Shown: positions 1-10,436 of the stretch, piece after piece
Numbering within the stretch: position 1 is the stretch's first letter
Layout of the letters: every line of letters begins with the position of its first letter
Assembly: GCA_910591455.2 (NCBI GenBank)
Contig: OU342808.1
Span: forward strand, 10,573,904-10,637,903
Reading direction: 5' to 3'
DNA: 64,000 nt
Source: Pholis gunnellus
Taxonomy: Eukaryota > Chordata > Actinopteri > Perciformes > Pholidae
Made by a program: the position numbers and the translations under genes
The notes under the pieces: model-generated
Database searches by the model: none
Told to the model about the DNA's origin: nothing
The model's input: the letters and a program-made list of their open reading frames with translations, nothing else

Positions 1-298
1 CTTCACCGTAAATACTTCCCACCATGCCTTTCTCTCCCCCTCCTCCAGACAGTGCGATGTGGGTAATGTGCTGTTGATTTAATAGGTTCATTTTTCAACA
101 TCTTTCTTCTCCTTTTTTTTATGTCTGAGAGGAGAAAGGACGAGTCTTTGACTTCATCCTGGTGAGCTATGAGTACGATTACAGATTGTGACTTTCAGAC
201 GTTACCTCAAAGTGAATAATCCACCTCTACATCAATTTCTAAAAGTATGTTATTCCATGGAGTTAATTTGGGTATTTTTAGAGATAGCAACTTCATTT
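1..298. other. No gene seen; ordinary non-coding sequence
   Basis: There is no ORF of note, no recognisable repeat and no RNA gene. The sequence has a T-rich run near 112-120 and is otherwise unremarkable. It ends where the first foldback repeat begins. Confidence 0.6.
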
Positions 299-630
299 TG
301 AAGGAATAGTTTGACATTGTGGGAAATACTTTTATTCACTTTCTTGCCGAGAGTTGGATGAGATTGGATGAATATTACACTTTGTTTTTTATTCACATTC
401 CATAAATTAGACTTAACGTGTTAATTATTGAGCTTTAGAGGTGCCAGTAGGTGGATTTTATTGCCTTCAAACACTTCCACGCTAGCTCTTTTATCCTGTT
501 TCTAGTCTTTATGCTATGCTAAGCTAACCGGCTGCTGGCTGTAGCTTCAGACAGGTGTTATTGATCTTCAACTAACTCTCTTCAAAAACAGTGATTCATT
601 ATATTTTCCAAAATGTGAAACTAAGCCATT
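299..630. mobile_element. Foldback MITE-like teleost repeat, degraded
   Basis: The left end reads AAGGAATAGTTTGACATT and is followed by TTTCTTGCCGAGAGTTGGAT. The right end, read as reverse complement near 600-628, gives a decayed version of the same terminus (TAGTTTCACATTTTGGAAAA). An internal block near 512-547 contains ATGCTAAGCTAACCGGCTGC. This combination matches my memory of a very common percomorph repeat with long inverted termini, in which both ends read AATAGTTTGACATTTTGGGAAATA. It has no coding capacity and would have depended on a transposase supplied elsewhere. The right arm is more diverged and shortened than the left. The superfamily is not assigned; the family identity is from memory. 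Confidence 0.75.
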
Positions 631-1371
631 AAAGTCACAATAATATTGCTGTATTTAGCATTAATGATGAAGCAAAATTAAAGCCACAGTATTTAATCGC
701 TCTCAGCACATTTTACCTCCACTGTGCGATAGATGTAGGCTCCATCCACCACCTCACACCAAAGTCCAACCCAAACATGCTGCTATTGCTCAGTGAGTCT
801 AAAAGGCACCCTGTTGGTAAAACGGGATTGTAGAGAAAGCAAAACAGATTGATTCAAAAAGACTCACCAGAGAAAGAAGACAGGTCTTGCTGAGCCTTTT
901 AACAACAACAACCACTGAAAAACCCAGAAGGCAAATGATAACAAAACCTGCACATTGCAAATACCCCACGTTATCTATCAAATTGTGTTTTTGTTATTTA
1001 CACAAAATGTCAGTGATCGTCAAGAGTTTTGCGGGAGAGTATACTTCAAAATTAGAGAAAAATGGGGCGCCCAAATACAACGATGAAATATTCTCCTGGA
1101 AGATTCGTAACCTGGAAGATAAGTGAGAGAAAAGCTTGAAGGTGGGGGGATAAAAGGAAACGGCGAGAGGCGCCTCTTTGTTGGTGTCAACATCATTTGG
1201 AGAAGTGATAGAAATCAAACCTGCTTCGCCTACTTATCGCTGCAGTCTGAGATGTTGTTTCTGCTTTTGACAGCACTGAAAGTGTCTCCACTTCTCAATG
1301 CCTGTGTGTTTATGTGCGATTTATTTACATGCACATTTGTGAGCCCATGACATCTCCAAAAGAATGTGTCG
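631..1371. other. No gene seen
   Basis: Several overlapping short frames (60-80 codons) occur on both strands around 800-1220. None has a recognisable domain, a convincing codon pattern or paired splice sites. The stretch ends in a GT microsatellite. Confidence 0.55.

Positions 1372-1430
<59 letters not shown>
1372..1430. repeat. (TG)n microsatellite, about 29 units
   Basis: This is a nearly perfect TG run with one GATG interruption at its left edge. The poly-Thr/His peptides read across it on the minus strand are artefacts of the dinucleotide repeat. A short CT-rich run follows at 1559-1579. Confidence 0.97.
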
Positions 1431-1432
<2 letters not shown>

Positions 1433-4400
1433 CAGATAAGGCTTTGAGCATCTGAGATATTTCAGAAATCCAATGCAGGCTTGATGCCCTTGCCGCGTGA
1501 TCAAAGAATTTGGGGCTTCTTTCATTACCTTTGACGGAGAAACACATTTGGATGTTTGCCTCTCTCGCTCTCTCTCTCTGCCTGAAGGGAGAGGAGAGTG
1601 TTGGTTATCAGAAAAACGCTGTGCATCGGAGAACCTTTTTAACAAGGTGGAAAAGCAGTGCTGCTTTGGAACTCATGGAATCATGAATGCTGGGTAACTG
1701 CACTGCTGATTCACGCTAAATCATGGAGGAGCGATAATACACCCCATAGGTTGTTTCTCAGGAAACTATAGGTTACTTATGTGCTTCCCTTTGGAATACA
1801 ACACAGCGAATCGTTCATATAGTACGAAGCCTAACATGTGTCAATGAATCAGAGCCGCATGATGCATCTTTAGGACGGCAGTGTTGTGCTGTGAATATAG
1901 AGAGTCTGACCTTCAGTCAGAGAACCTTGCATCCACTGGGCTGAAGTGTGCTACCAGTTTCAGGGGAGCTGCTCCCTGATTTGGAAGGGGGCAAAGCAAA
2001 AAGTGAATTCCAGATTATTTTATTACTACTATTTATGAAATACAAGGTTTGCAATCCCATTTAGTAACACTGAATGGAAACTATGCTGAAATATCCATGA
2101 CACAAGCTTTTAACATATGCTTGTTGCACTGCATCATGTGGAGGAGGAGCTTTGTTAATTCTACTATCATAGAGAGGCTCTTATATCTAAAGAGAAATAA
2201 GCTTGGCTTATTTTCTATGCTTATTCATTATATCTAACATAAAAAATTGCATATTACATCTGGAAAATCGCATCTTGGGATGCTTGCGTCACCATGTATC
2301 GTTTTATGATAAAAACACATTAGCTGTGGGTTATTCACAGCCAAACTGTATGAAAAACAGCAATGGTTGCAACCTACCAAACATGAGCAAGAAGCAGCTT
2401 TAATGTATGTAGCTCACAATAAAAGCCCATGCGACTTCGTTTTCACGACTCAAAGGTGTCATATCTTATTCTGGTGCTTTTAGTGTTTCTAAAACAGGGA
2501 GAAATCTGATCAATCAGACACAATTTGCAGTGTCACCCATGAAGACACTCATCAATTAAAGGAGCGGCGTAACGACCCTGTGCCTACAAAAACTATGAGA
2601 ACTAGTTAATTGGCGCACTTTCTATACAATTCTTGGTAAAAAGTGTCTAAAAAGGCTCCAAAGTAAAGCACATAATGAGAAGGTGGCTGCGAAGCTTGCA
2701 GCGTGTTAAGCCACAGCTGTGACTTTCCTTTCTACTCTGATTAATATATTTACTTTAAACCAAATACTTTTTAAATGGGCCTGCAGAGTGAGAGAGGAGG
2801 GGAGGCTAAAAGAAAGAAGTGAAGAAGAATGAGATGATGAAGGTGAACTTAATTAAGTCGTATGTCAGTGAGGTGGTAGAAAGGTAGGGTTCGCTGCCAA
2901 AGTCAGCAATAATGGTGGCAACTTTGAGATGGATTGTCTAACAAGAAGGGCAGCAAATTAAGTGCCACAAGTGAAAAGCATTAAAGGTCATTATATGAAC
3001 CTGCTTACAGAATAAATATATATTTTGTATATGCTGTGTTTTGTTGTATACCATTAACATAACCACGTGTATTTATATCACAAATACAACTTTTTGGGCA
3101 ACACTGCCGGTTGACATACTTACTAACAGAAGATGCTAACGAGAAACATTACAAAGTTCACCGTAGAATTTGCATGGACACCAAGAACTTGCTTTGTAAT
3201 TAATGCAAAACATTGGCAATAACCCCTCGGGCTGTACTGGCTTGGAGCACTAAAGCTGTGATGCAACTGACAAGGTTTTTGGGCAATGTGACGGCATATC
3301 TTTCCTGGGAGAAAGAATTGAAACGGTAACAGATTGAAATTAATAGTTTCAAGCACAAAAACTTGTGTTGTTATGTATTTGATACAATGGCTCCTCAGGT
3401 AACTGTGCTCCACGATGCAAGCCAAGATGTTTTGTACCATTTTTACGTTTTGGAGATTAGAGATGGGCACTGTTGCCTTGAGTAAAGGTGACAGAATGGT
3501 GAAGCTCCACATATAGACACACATCACGTTTAACTAAAGTACAGTAAGACTAATCCTTAAAAGAGTGACAAAAGTTGTTGTATTTGCATATTTCTGAACA
3601 CAAAACCTCCCATATTTGCCAAAAAGCCTTTTGCAAAAACACATAAAAACAAAATTTGTACACAATAGAATAATACAATTGAGTGTCATTGCTGCGGTTA
3701 ATAAGCCACTCTCCTGTCTGCACAGATCTTTCTGAGCTATGTCTGCTTGCCTTTTGACCACTGCCAGCCTGCCTCAGTCTGTTACCACCAGAAAAGCCCT
3801 GTGTTTAATCACACAAGGGCCTGCAGGTTCAGATGAGAAGATAGTGTACAGACTGGGAGGTCCTGCTTGAAGGTTTATGAGGTGCCAAGGCACTTAATTT
3901 ATCAGGGAGGCAATAATCTGTCTCCGTCTCTGTCGGAAAAAGGGAAAACAGAAACACAGTTCATGTATTTGTTTGGCAAACCTGATGTATTCCTGGATGA
4001 TGTTGCCCTGTAGTTTGAATTAGAGCAGCTCGAACTACGTGTGGGGTTACTTGCTCCTTTTTCGGGGGGGGCTTGGAAACTTTCTTTTCATACAATGCTC
4101 AGAAATAAAGTTTTCAGGCACATGTCCATCTTGAGAGTGAACACCTACGTCAGCACCTCCCACACAGGAAGCATGAACCAGCCATAGGGGTGAGTGCTTG
4201 GTGCAATGAGAAGTACTCCTCACACAAGTCTTGTGGGACTGTGAATTATTGCGCTAGCCTCCACTGGTACAGAGAGAGAGAGACAGGGGTCAGTGGGTTT
4301 GTACCGGGGTACTTTGGAGGGGATCATCTTGGGTTGCCTGAAGTGGTTGATGAGACTTTTCCCAAGGGAACTCCTCTCCGCTCCTTTAATGGAAAGCTGT

Positions 4401-4796
4401 CTGTCAGTGTTTCAATTTCTCTAGTTTTATTTTTTTTTTACTCCGCTCGTCTCCCCAGATCTCTCTTTTTATTTGCTTAGCTGTCTAGAATTGAATGGCG
4501 ACACAGTGCTCGTCATAACTGACATGTAAACACCTTAACTGTATAGTTTTGTTCACATTAAGGTCATAATGGGAGAAGAACCAGATTAACAGTTCAGTCT
4601 TATTTAAATTAGCTACCTACCTAGCTGACATTTCCCGTATCCAAAACAGCAGTTGCCCCCAAACCAGCTCAGTGAGCACACACTTTGCATATCAAGTTAA
4701 AGCCATTTCCAAAGAAACATGTGTCTAACCTGTGTTTGAGGATCAGACGGATTTGATTGGCACTGTACAAGGTTTACAACACATAGACAAAGGTGT
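1431..4796. other. Long stretch with no supported gene
   Basis: The longest frame here is 134 codons on the minus strand (3123-3527). It has no recognisable domain, low-complexity hydrophobic composition and no splice context, so I treat it as chance. There is a short GA run at 4271-4282 and a T run at 4430-4438. I recognise no transposon terminus in this segment. Confidence 0.5.
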
Positions 4797-4862
4797 GACT
4801 GTCATTGATAACCTGTCCCAGGTGTAGCCTGGCGCTCATCCAGTGCATGCTGGGATAGGTTC
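4797..4862 (+). mobile_element. Possible LINE/SINE tail fragment
   Basis: The phrases AACCTGTCCCAGGTGTAGCC and GCATGCTGGGATAGGTTCC resemble a widespread teleost retroelement 3' end. That tail reads CCTGTCCAGGGTGTACCC followed by GCTGGGATAGGCTCCAGC. The usual terminal GGATGG tandem is absent, so the fragment is truncated. The identification is from memory over a short span. Confidence 0.45.
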
Positions 4863-5250
4863 CTGCTATAAGATATGTTAGTATAAAAAAGTAATGTGGC
4901 GCAGGTTCAACATATATGGGATGGAAACAGGTTTGTAGAGGATTGAGGGGAAGAAGAAGTGTCAGTTTCAAAGCTTTCCAAGTCCAGGGATTATGGGCTA
5001 TCTCGCTGATATTTAGTTTAAGGTGGTTTGGCAAATACACTTCCTCTCAGAAGGAGCTGTTGAAATGACAGTATTGGGTGCAATACAAATCATAAACACT
5101 TTAAAAAGACTTCACTTTTTTTTTTTTCAATTTTCTGATTCTGTTACATCTCTCTCTTTCGCCATCATTCGCTTCATCTTGATCATTTCTTCTTTCACTC
5201 AACTCACCTGTTTTCTTCCTCAATTCGTCTCCATCTCCCTGCATCACCCT

Positions 5251-5252
<2 letters not shown>

Positions 5253-5302
<50 letters not shown>
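5253..5302. repeat. (CT)n microsatellite, about 25 units
   Basis: A perfect CT run lies in a pyrimidine-rich neighbourhood that includes a T10 run at 5119-5128. The mirror-symmetric polypyrimidine/polypurine tract could adopt triplex (H-DNA) structure. The poly-Arg/Glu and poly-Leu/Ser peptides across it are artefacts. Confidence 0.97.
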
Positions 5303-5304
<2 letters not shown>

Positions 5305-5534
5305 CAATCTCTGATCCTGCGGGACAGAAGCCACTTTGAAGATTTCTTCAGCTCCTGTTTTATGTAGGAAAAGCTCACATACAAAAAGACACTCAGACTA
5401 ATGAATGTGTGCAATTCTCCCTCACACAAGCACGCGCGCTCTGAAAACTACGTTTATCTTCTGTCTTGTTTTGTCTCTTTCATTCTATCGTTTGCCCAAT
5501 CTCCGCTTCTGCACACATGAAGGACAGCACAGAA

Positions 5535-5535
<1 letters not shown>

Positions 5536-5570
<35 letters not shown>
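5536..5570. repeat. (CA)n microsatellite, about 17 units
   Basis: This is a perfect CA run. It lies 77 bases upstream of a GT array (5648-5708) that is its complement, so the two could pair as a hairpin. Confidence 0.97.
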
Positions 5571-5574
<4 letters not shown>

Positions 5575-5643
5575 TCCAGAGGCCCCAGAGCAAAGGCTGT
5601 TATCAGCACTCCACAGGAACAGACCAGTGACTCAGCCTGTCTG

Positions 5644-5647
<4 letters not shown>

Positions 5648-5686
<39 letters not shown>

Positions 5687-5708
5687 CTGTGTGTGTGTGT
5701 GTGTGTGC
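5648..5708. repeat. (GT)n microsatellite with small interruptions
   Basis: The GT run is broken once by ATGTGTCT near 5681-5688. It is complementary to the CA array at 5536-5570. Confidence 0.96.
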
Positions 5709-5984
5709 ATCCACAATGTCTCAACAGCCTAAAGACTCACAGTTTCTGTCAGATGTCCCCAGCTCGCTCTGCTCTCAGAGCTGGAAGGACACACTCACAC
5801 ACCTGGTCTACACTCAGCGGGCTATTTCTTGATAACAATCTTCAAAAATCTAATTTTTCATCTGAAGGTGCGGTCAGACAGAATGCAAAGCCAATTTCTG
5901 CTATATTTACACAAATTGGACCAATGGTGGGATTGAAGGTTGTGTTTAAAGTTAACATGACGAACATAACATAACTTGTGGATA

Positions 5985-6006
5985 TGTGTGTGTGTGTGTG
6001 TGTGTG
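5985..6006. repeat. (TG)n microsatellite, 11 units
   Basis: A short perfect TG run lies between unremarkable flanks. The segment from 6007 to 6454 shows no gene or recognisable repeat. Confidence 0.92.
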
Positions 6007-6454
6007 GTTATGACTGAAAACAGAAAAGAAATGTCCGGGAACTGCAGTTGTTTCTGTTATTGTCTTCCAGACCTTCTTCTTCCTCTTCTCGTCTATGGAC
6101 ATCCATTAAGGTGAGACCAGCAGCTCAGGAAGCTTTACACAAATTGATACATTTCCAACTGCAACCATTTAGAACGAGCCTGCATTAACACATGTCGTAC
6201 CATTGACTTCCTCGGCTCCCACACCTTCAATGTGAAAACCAGTCCCTGAGTGACAGCTGCCTCTCTCGCGTTGATGTTCTTACCACGATGTGGGAATTCT
6301 ACTCTAGGCCCAAGAACTGCATGGAGTTTGTAAGTCTTTTAAAGCAACATATGATGACTTGCTCTTCTCAAATTGGAAATCCTTACTGTAGGTACAACAT
6401 GACAAAGCACACTGTATTATTTGCACTGTATTCTTTCTTCCGAGATGGAAACAA

Positions 6455-6950
6455 AGCTAGAAGCTAAGACCAGAGGCTTCTCCAGTACCCAGTCTACTCC
6501 TGGCCATCCGGTCGCAGACAAATAACATGGATGAAATAAGACTTCAGGCGAACCCAGCGACGGGAGGTCGGTGACTAATGAGGCCACATCCTTAGAGAGA
6601 CCTGGCTCCATCGTGGCATCCCCGATCAAGTAGCAGTTAATGGGCGAACAGCAGGACAGAGTGCAGGACTCCGGTGGGACGAGAGGAGGTGGACTGATGT
6701 GTTTACATCAAAAATGTTTGGTGCTCAAACATTTTCAAAGTTGATGGACAATGTGTCCCTGATCTCAGCCATATTTTCTGCACAGAGAATTGTTTTTGTC
6801 GCTGCTGTTTGTATTCCTCCTGATGCAAATGTAAGTGCACTACAGGGGTGCACTACTGTTTTTGTTTTGTTTTGTTCGTCGCCTTTTTCTTGTGTTGAAA
6901 ATGGGCTGCAAATGCTTTTTGTTTCCTGTGTTGCATAATGACAATAAATT
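6455..6950 (+). pseudogene. Dead, internally deleted LINE: ORF2 endonuclease remnant plus 3' tail
   Basis: The plus strand carries broken pieces of the apurinic-like endonuclease domain of a non-LTR retrotransposon of the L2-like type common in fish. The intact domain nicks the target DNA for reverse transcription. In separate frames I read PSLLLAIRSQTNNMDEIRLQ (6488-6547, compare the family's LLLANVRSL-NKMDELRLR), ETWLHRGIPDQ (from 6597, compare TETWL), a QDSGGTRGGGL-like loop near 6660-6695, and AAVCIPPDANVSAL (about 6800-6841, compare VAVYIPPDAN). The frame changes between these blocks, and most of ORF2, including reverse transcriptase, is missing. A TGACAATAAATTAAA tail at 6939-6953 resembles LINE 3' ends. 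The copy therefore appears deleted internally and is non-functional. Confidence 0.8.
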
Positions 6951-7867
6951 AAATCTGAAATAGCTTTTCTGTAAAAGCTGTGGTGCTTCTTGTTCCAACC
7001 ACAGACAGTATGTCTTAAGTCCCGCACATATGGAGTGTCTAACTGCGTAGACCTTTGAGAAATACCCTTTAGTGCCCACGTACACAAATACACACTATGC
7101 ACAGAGATAGTATGTAAAAGACAAAGCAAACCCCTCCCAAAAATCATTTCACGCATATAACAAAAATATAACTGCACTTTTTATGTCTTACTCTTTCACA
7201 TCCTATTGTTTTTATCTTATAACCAACTAGCCACTGAACTGAAGATGGCCTCATAAACCCCTGTGGTACTAAGCAGTGTGTTTGGGTGTCTCAACAGAAT
7301 GAGCACACTGTGGGATGCCAGAACAAAGTGAGAAGAAATAAACAAACCAACAAACAAAGATGAGTCAAGAGTGGGAGGATGACGGAAATAAAACAGTTTA
7401 GTAACATTCACAAAAAAACAGGTCTTTGATAAGGACTGTGTGTGTGTGTGTGTAGGGATTTGGGTGTTACTTAACAATAATGCTTTGTCCTGCTTTTCGA
7501 CTTAAAAAACACAAACAAAGTATTTCAAAGAGGAATACTGTATAAACAATTCAATTAGGAACTAAAATCATCTTATAACCATTAAAAAAAAAGAAACATC
7601 TCAAGAGTCAATGAATTATTGCATAAAGCCCATGTTTAAATGTTTAAGGTCAGAGGTCAAAGGCCCACCTGCAGATAAGATGACTAAACACCTGAACGCA
7701 GTAGATAGTGGGGACCGACATACAATGGAAGGTCTGTCCCCGGTCAGGAAACCCATTTCTCATTGACACATTCCATTCAAACACTCTGTCACACACACAC
7801 ACATGCACACACACACATGAGAAAAGTTGAAGAGAGCGACTCAAGGTCAGAACTGTAATGAACAAAT
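6951..7867. other. No gene seen; short GT/CA runs
   Basis: Minus-strand frames of 81-150 codons covering 6725-7177 run over the LINE remnant and have no independent support. Small dinucleotide runs occur at 7437-7453 (GT) and 7793-7817 (AC, interrupted). Confidence 0.5.
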
Positions 7868-7984
7868 CCATTGTTTTCCAAGTCTCACAATAAATGTGTT
7901 TCTTCTCTATACACTCTGTAAGTAGATGACGTTTGGCCAGAAGTCTCAAGTCGCGCCACAAGTCCTGAACTGGGTTGTTTTCAT
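7868..7984 (-). pseudogene. Fragment of a Tc1-like transposase
   Basis: The minus-strand frame reads ENNPVQDLWRDLRLLAKRH and, further on, IYCETWKTM. This resembles the end of the DDE domain of Tc1/mariner transposases, where the family has DLNPIE-LWRDLK followed by a helix ending near CKEEW-KI. That region sits around the last catalytic acidic residue. The spacing between the two blocks fits the family. Upstream and downstream the similarity disappears, and I see no inverted repeats, so this is at most a decayed internal piece. It could be chance similarity over about 35 residues. Confidence 0.45.
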
Positions 7985-8589
7985 GACCCTGTGCATTTGT
8001 TTGTGTTACGTCTTGAAGATGGTTTGCATAATTAATGTGCAGCAATGTGCCTATAAACGTGATGACCCTGCTACCCCAATGTCTGGACTCCCATCAAAAA
8101 CAACTAGACAACAATGTGGATTACCCCAGCATTCTAGGACATCCGAGTGCTATCCATCCATATCCGTGTTTAGACACATTAGAGGTAATATTACAGATTA
8201 CTAGCTTAATGTGATATTTTCTATCTGGGGTACAGTAACAGTGAAATATCTGTTTTTCCGTGGCATGTCAACTTCCCGATCATATCTGAATTTTGTAGCC
8301 CAGAATGTGTAAAGTAAACATCGTGGATTATAGAAAGTCGTAAGAAAGAAAGAAACAGAGTATTGTTGATCTGAGTTGCTGAAGGACTTGTTCGGCTTTT
8401 GAGTTTGTACCTCGTATAACAAGCCATTACTTTTTATTACTCTGTTTTGTCCATGGTAATTTGATTTGGGAGGCTGAATGGGTGATGTAGTCAGGTCTGT
8501 TCTCGTGAGTGTTAGCCTAGGGGGATCGAGGGCTACAGCATGTCAGCGGGAGAGGAGCAACAAGAGATGAGGAGTGAGCAGCAGAGATT
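7985..8589. other. No gene seen
   Basis: Only short frames are present. An octamer-like GTTTGCATAATTAAT lies at 8022-8036, which is a POU/homeodomain-type motif. Alone it is weak evidence for a regulatory element. Confidence 0.45.
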
Positions 8590-8606
8590 GGGGGGGGGGG
8601 GGGGGG
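8590..8606. repeat. Poly-G run (G17)
   Basis: Seventeen consecutive G residues can form a G-quadruplex by slippage and are prone to sequencing-length error. A C9 run lies about 135 bases downstream (8741-8749). Confidence 0.93.
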
Positions 8607-10275
8607 ACTAAATGGTGAAAATCAGATAGACGACTTGAGGAACTGATACAAAATAGAGTGAAAGAACGCAGCAGAGAAAGAGACAAAGCTGATGGGTGTT
8701 GATAGAGAACAGACTGCTGACCTCCCTCCGTGACTTCTGACCCCCCCCCTGTCCCTCTGACAGGAAGTGTGCCCCTCTCCTGACAGGAAATAGACTTATA
8801 ACCTCTGGATTTATAGGAGTCTGTAGTGTCTTTGTCTAATTACAATGTCTGGATTTATAGCAGTCAGTGTTAATTTCCCGAGAGAGAGAAAAAACCCCGA
8901 GGATATCATTGACATTTAAGTTGTGATGGGTATATTGAATGACTTTGTTGTAATTGTGACAGTTAGTAGCCACTACGGTTAAATATAGATGTCATTTATT
9001 TCTCATATATTGCAAACAACTTTTGAAATAATACACTTTTTAAAGACTTGATGTTTTGAGAAGAATGTGTATACACCCCGATTATGTGTCACTGAACAGG
9101 AGGCTGTAGCTAATTGTCGTGTCTCTTAGCGAGGAGCTCGGCCTTCTACTTTCCTTTAACTGAGCTGGCTAGGAGGAAAGTGTGCTGAAGCTAAGCGATC
9201 TTTTACATTTTCCGTCTTTGTTTATATTCCTGAGTAACAACTATTGACTCACTCCACTTTATAATTGCAGCCCACAACTTCTCCAGTAAACTTTTTGTCT
9301 TTGTCTTAAAACTGTTTGCCAGGCTTTTTTTTGTTGTTGATTAGAGTGGCTCTAAAAAAAAAAAAAGGGTTGGACTCTGTTTACTGGGGACTGTGTAGTT
9401 TTACAAAGAAAACTGTCTGGCATTGGGAATAGACAGCGACAAAGAATAAAGGACGAGCGGGACGGCGAGCAAGGGAGAGATGACACATAGACATGCGCAC
9501 AGTCAGTCAGCTCGGCAGTAAACAACAAAGTGGGCCGTCTCATGGAGACTAAACACAAAGCTGTTCAATTAGATTTCAGCAGCATTTGCCTCAGACCCAA
9601 CACAGAGGCGAAGGACCCTTGCTGATTGCAATCAGTCAGAGTGGCAGGGAAATTAGATTACTGTTATTCATAAAAACTACCAAACGTCTTGCCTTCTCTT
9701 CCTTCTCATTGCTTTTTTCCATTATTTTATCATCCTATTGGCTGTCAAAGGGTCAACATAGGTATATAAAATATTACACCCATATTCAGTACGATGGTAA
9801 TGATATCTTGGGACTTTCTTGAGAATGGAGTAGTTGCTTTAGAGGACAAGATTCGATTACTGTGGGAAAGTGCATATTGTTCTTTCGAAGCAGACTCTTT
9901 GACTTTGTTATTTCCTGAATTCACTTAAACTAAGTTACTGAGTTGGTGTTTGAAAGGCAAAGATCCTTCAATCATTGAAAGAGGCATCTGCGAACACTTT
10001 TAAGGCTGTGGACGTCTTATGAGATGTTCACAGCAGCCCACTTTTTCAGGAAGAATGAATCATGCTTGTCGCTATGGATACCATTCAAAGCTATAACTAC
10101 TATAATATTAGTTAATTAAATAAGCAAGGCACCTCCACTGGAGGCAGATGGTGGCTTTTTGTTTCATTCACTATAGGGTGAAGATTGACAGGAAGTTAAT
10201 GTGTGCATGTAACCTATCATTATATAATGGTAGCCTTTTCAAATACTCCTTATTTGAGCTTGATGAAGAAGAAAC

Positions 10276-10320
10276 ACATTTGAGACCATTCTTTTCATTT
10301 ATTTCTATGGTCTCAAATGT
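10276..10320. repeat. Perfect 14-bp inverted repeat (hairpin)
   Basis: The arms ACATTTGAGACCAT (10276-10289) and ATGGTCTCAAATGT (10307-10320) are exact complements with a 17-base loop. The flanks CTTATTT and AAATAAG partly extend the stem. This could be a small MITE relic or a transcribed hairpin; nothing else supports an RNA gene. Confidence 0.6.
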
Positions 10321-10407
10321 CTAAAATAAGCACTCTATATACAAATGCAAAAGTAAATATCCCGAACAATAAAAAGATGAAAAGATAATTTGAAATAGTA
10401 CTGAATG

Positions 10408-10436
10408 AGCTCAGGGAACAGTGTGCTCCCTGAGCT
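10408..10436. repeat. 10-bp inverted repeat (hairpin)
   Basis: The arms AGCTCAGGGA and TCCCTGAGCT are perfect complements around a 9-base loop. It lies about 90 bases from the hairpin at 10276-10320. No T-run follows it and no function is implied. Confidence 0.55.

Noticed and set aside
1230..1645. Frames rich in His/Thr repeats over GT arrays, and similar ones at 5454, 12421, 22634, 38383 and 50737
   Set aside because: They are translations of dinucleotide microsatellites, not genes.
3123..3527. 134-codon minus-strand frame as a membrane protein gene
   Set aside because: The hydrophobic residues come from AT-rich codons, with no clear helices, homologous motif or splice context.
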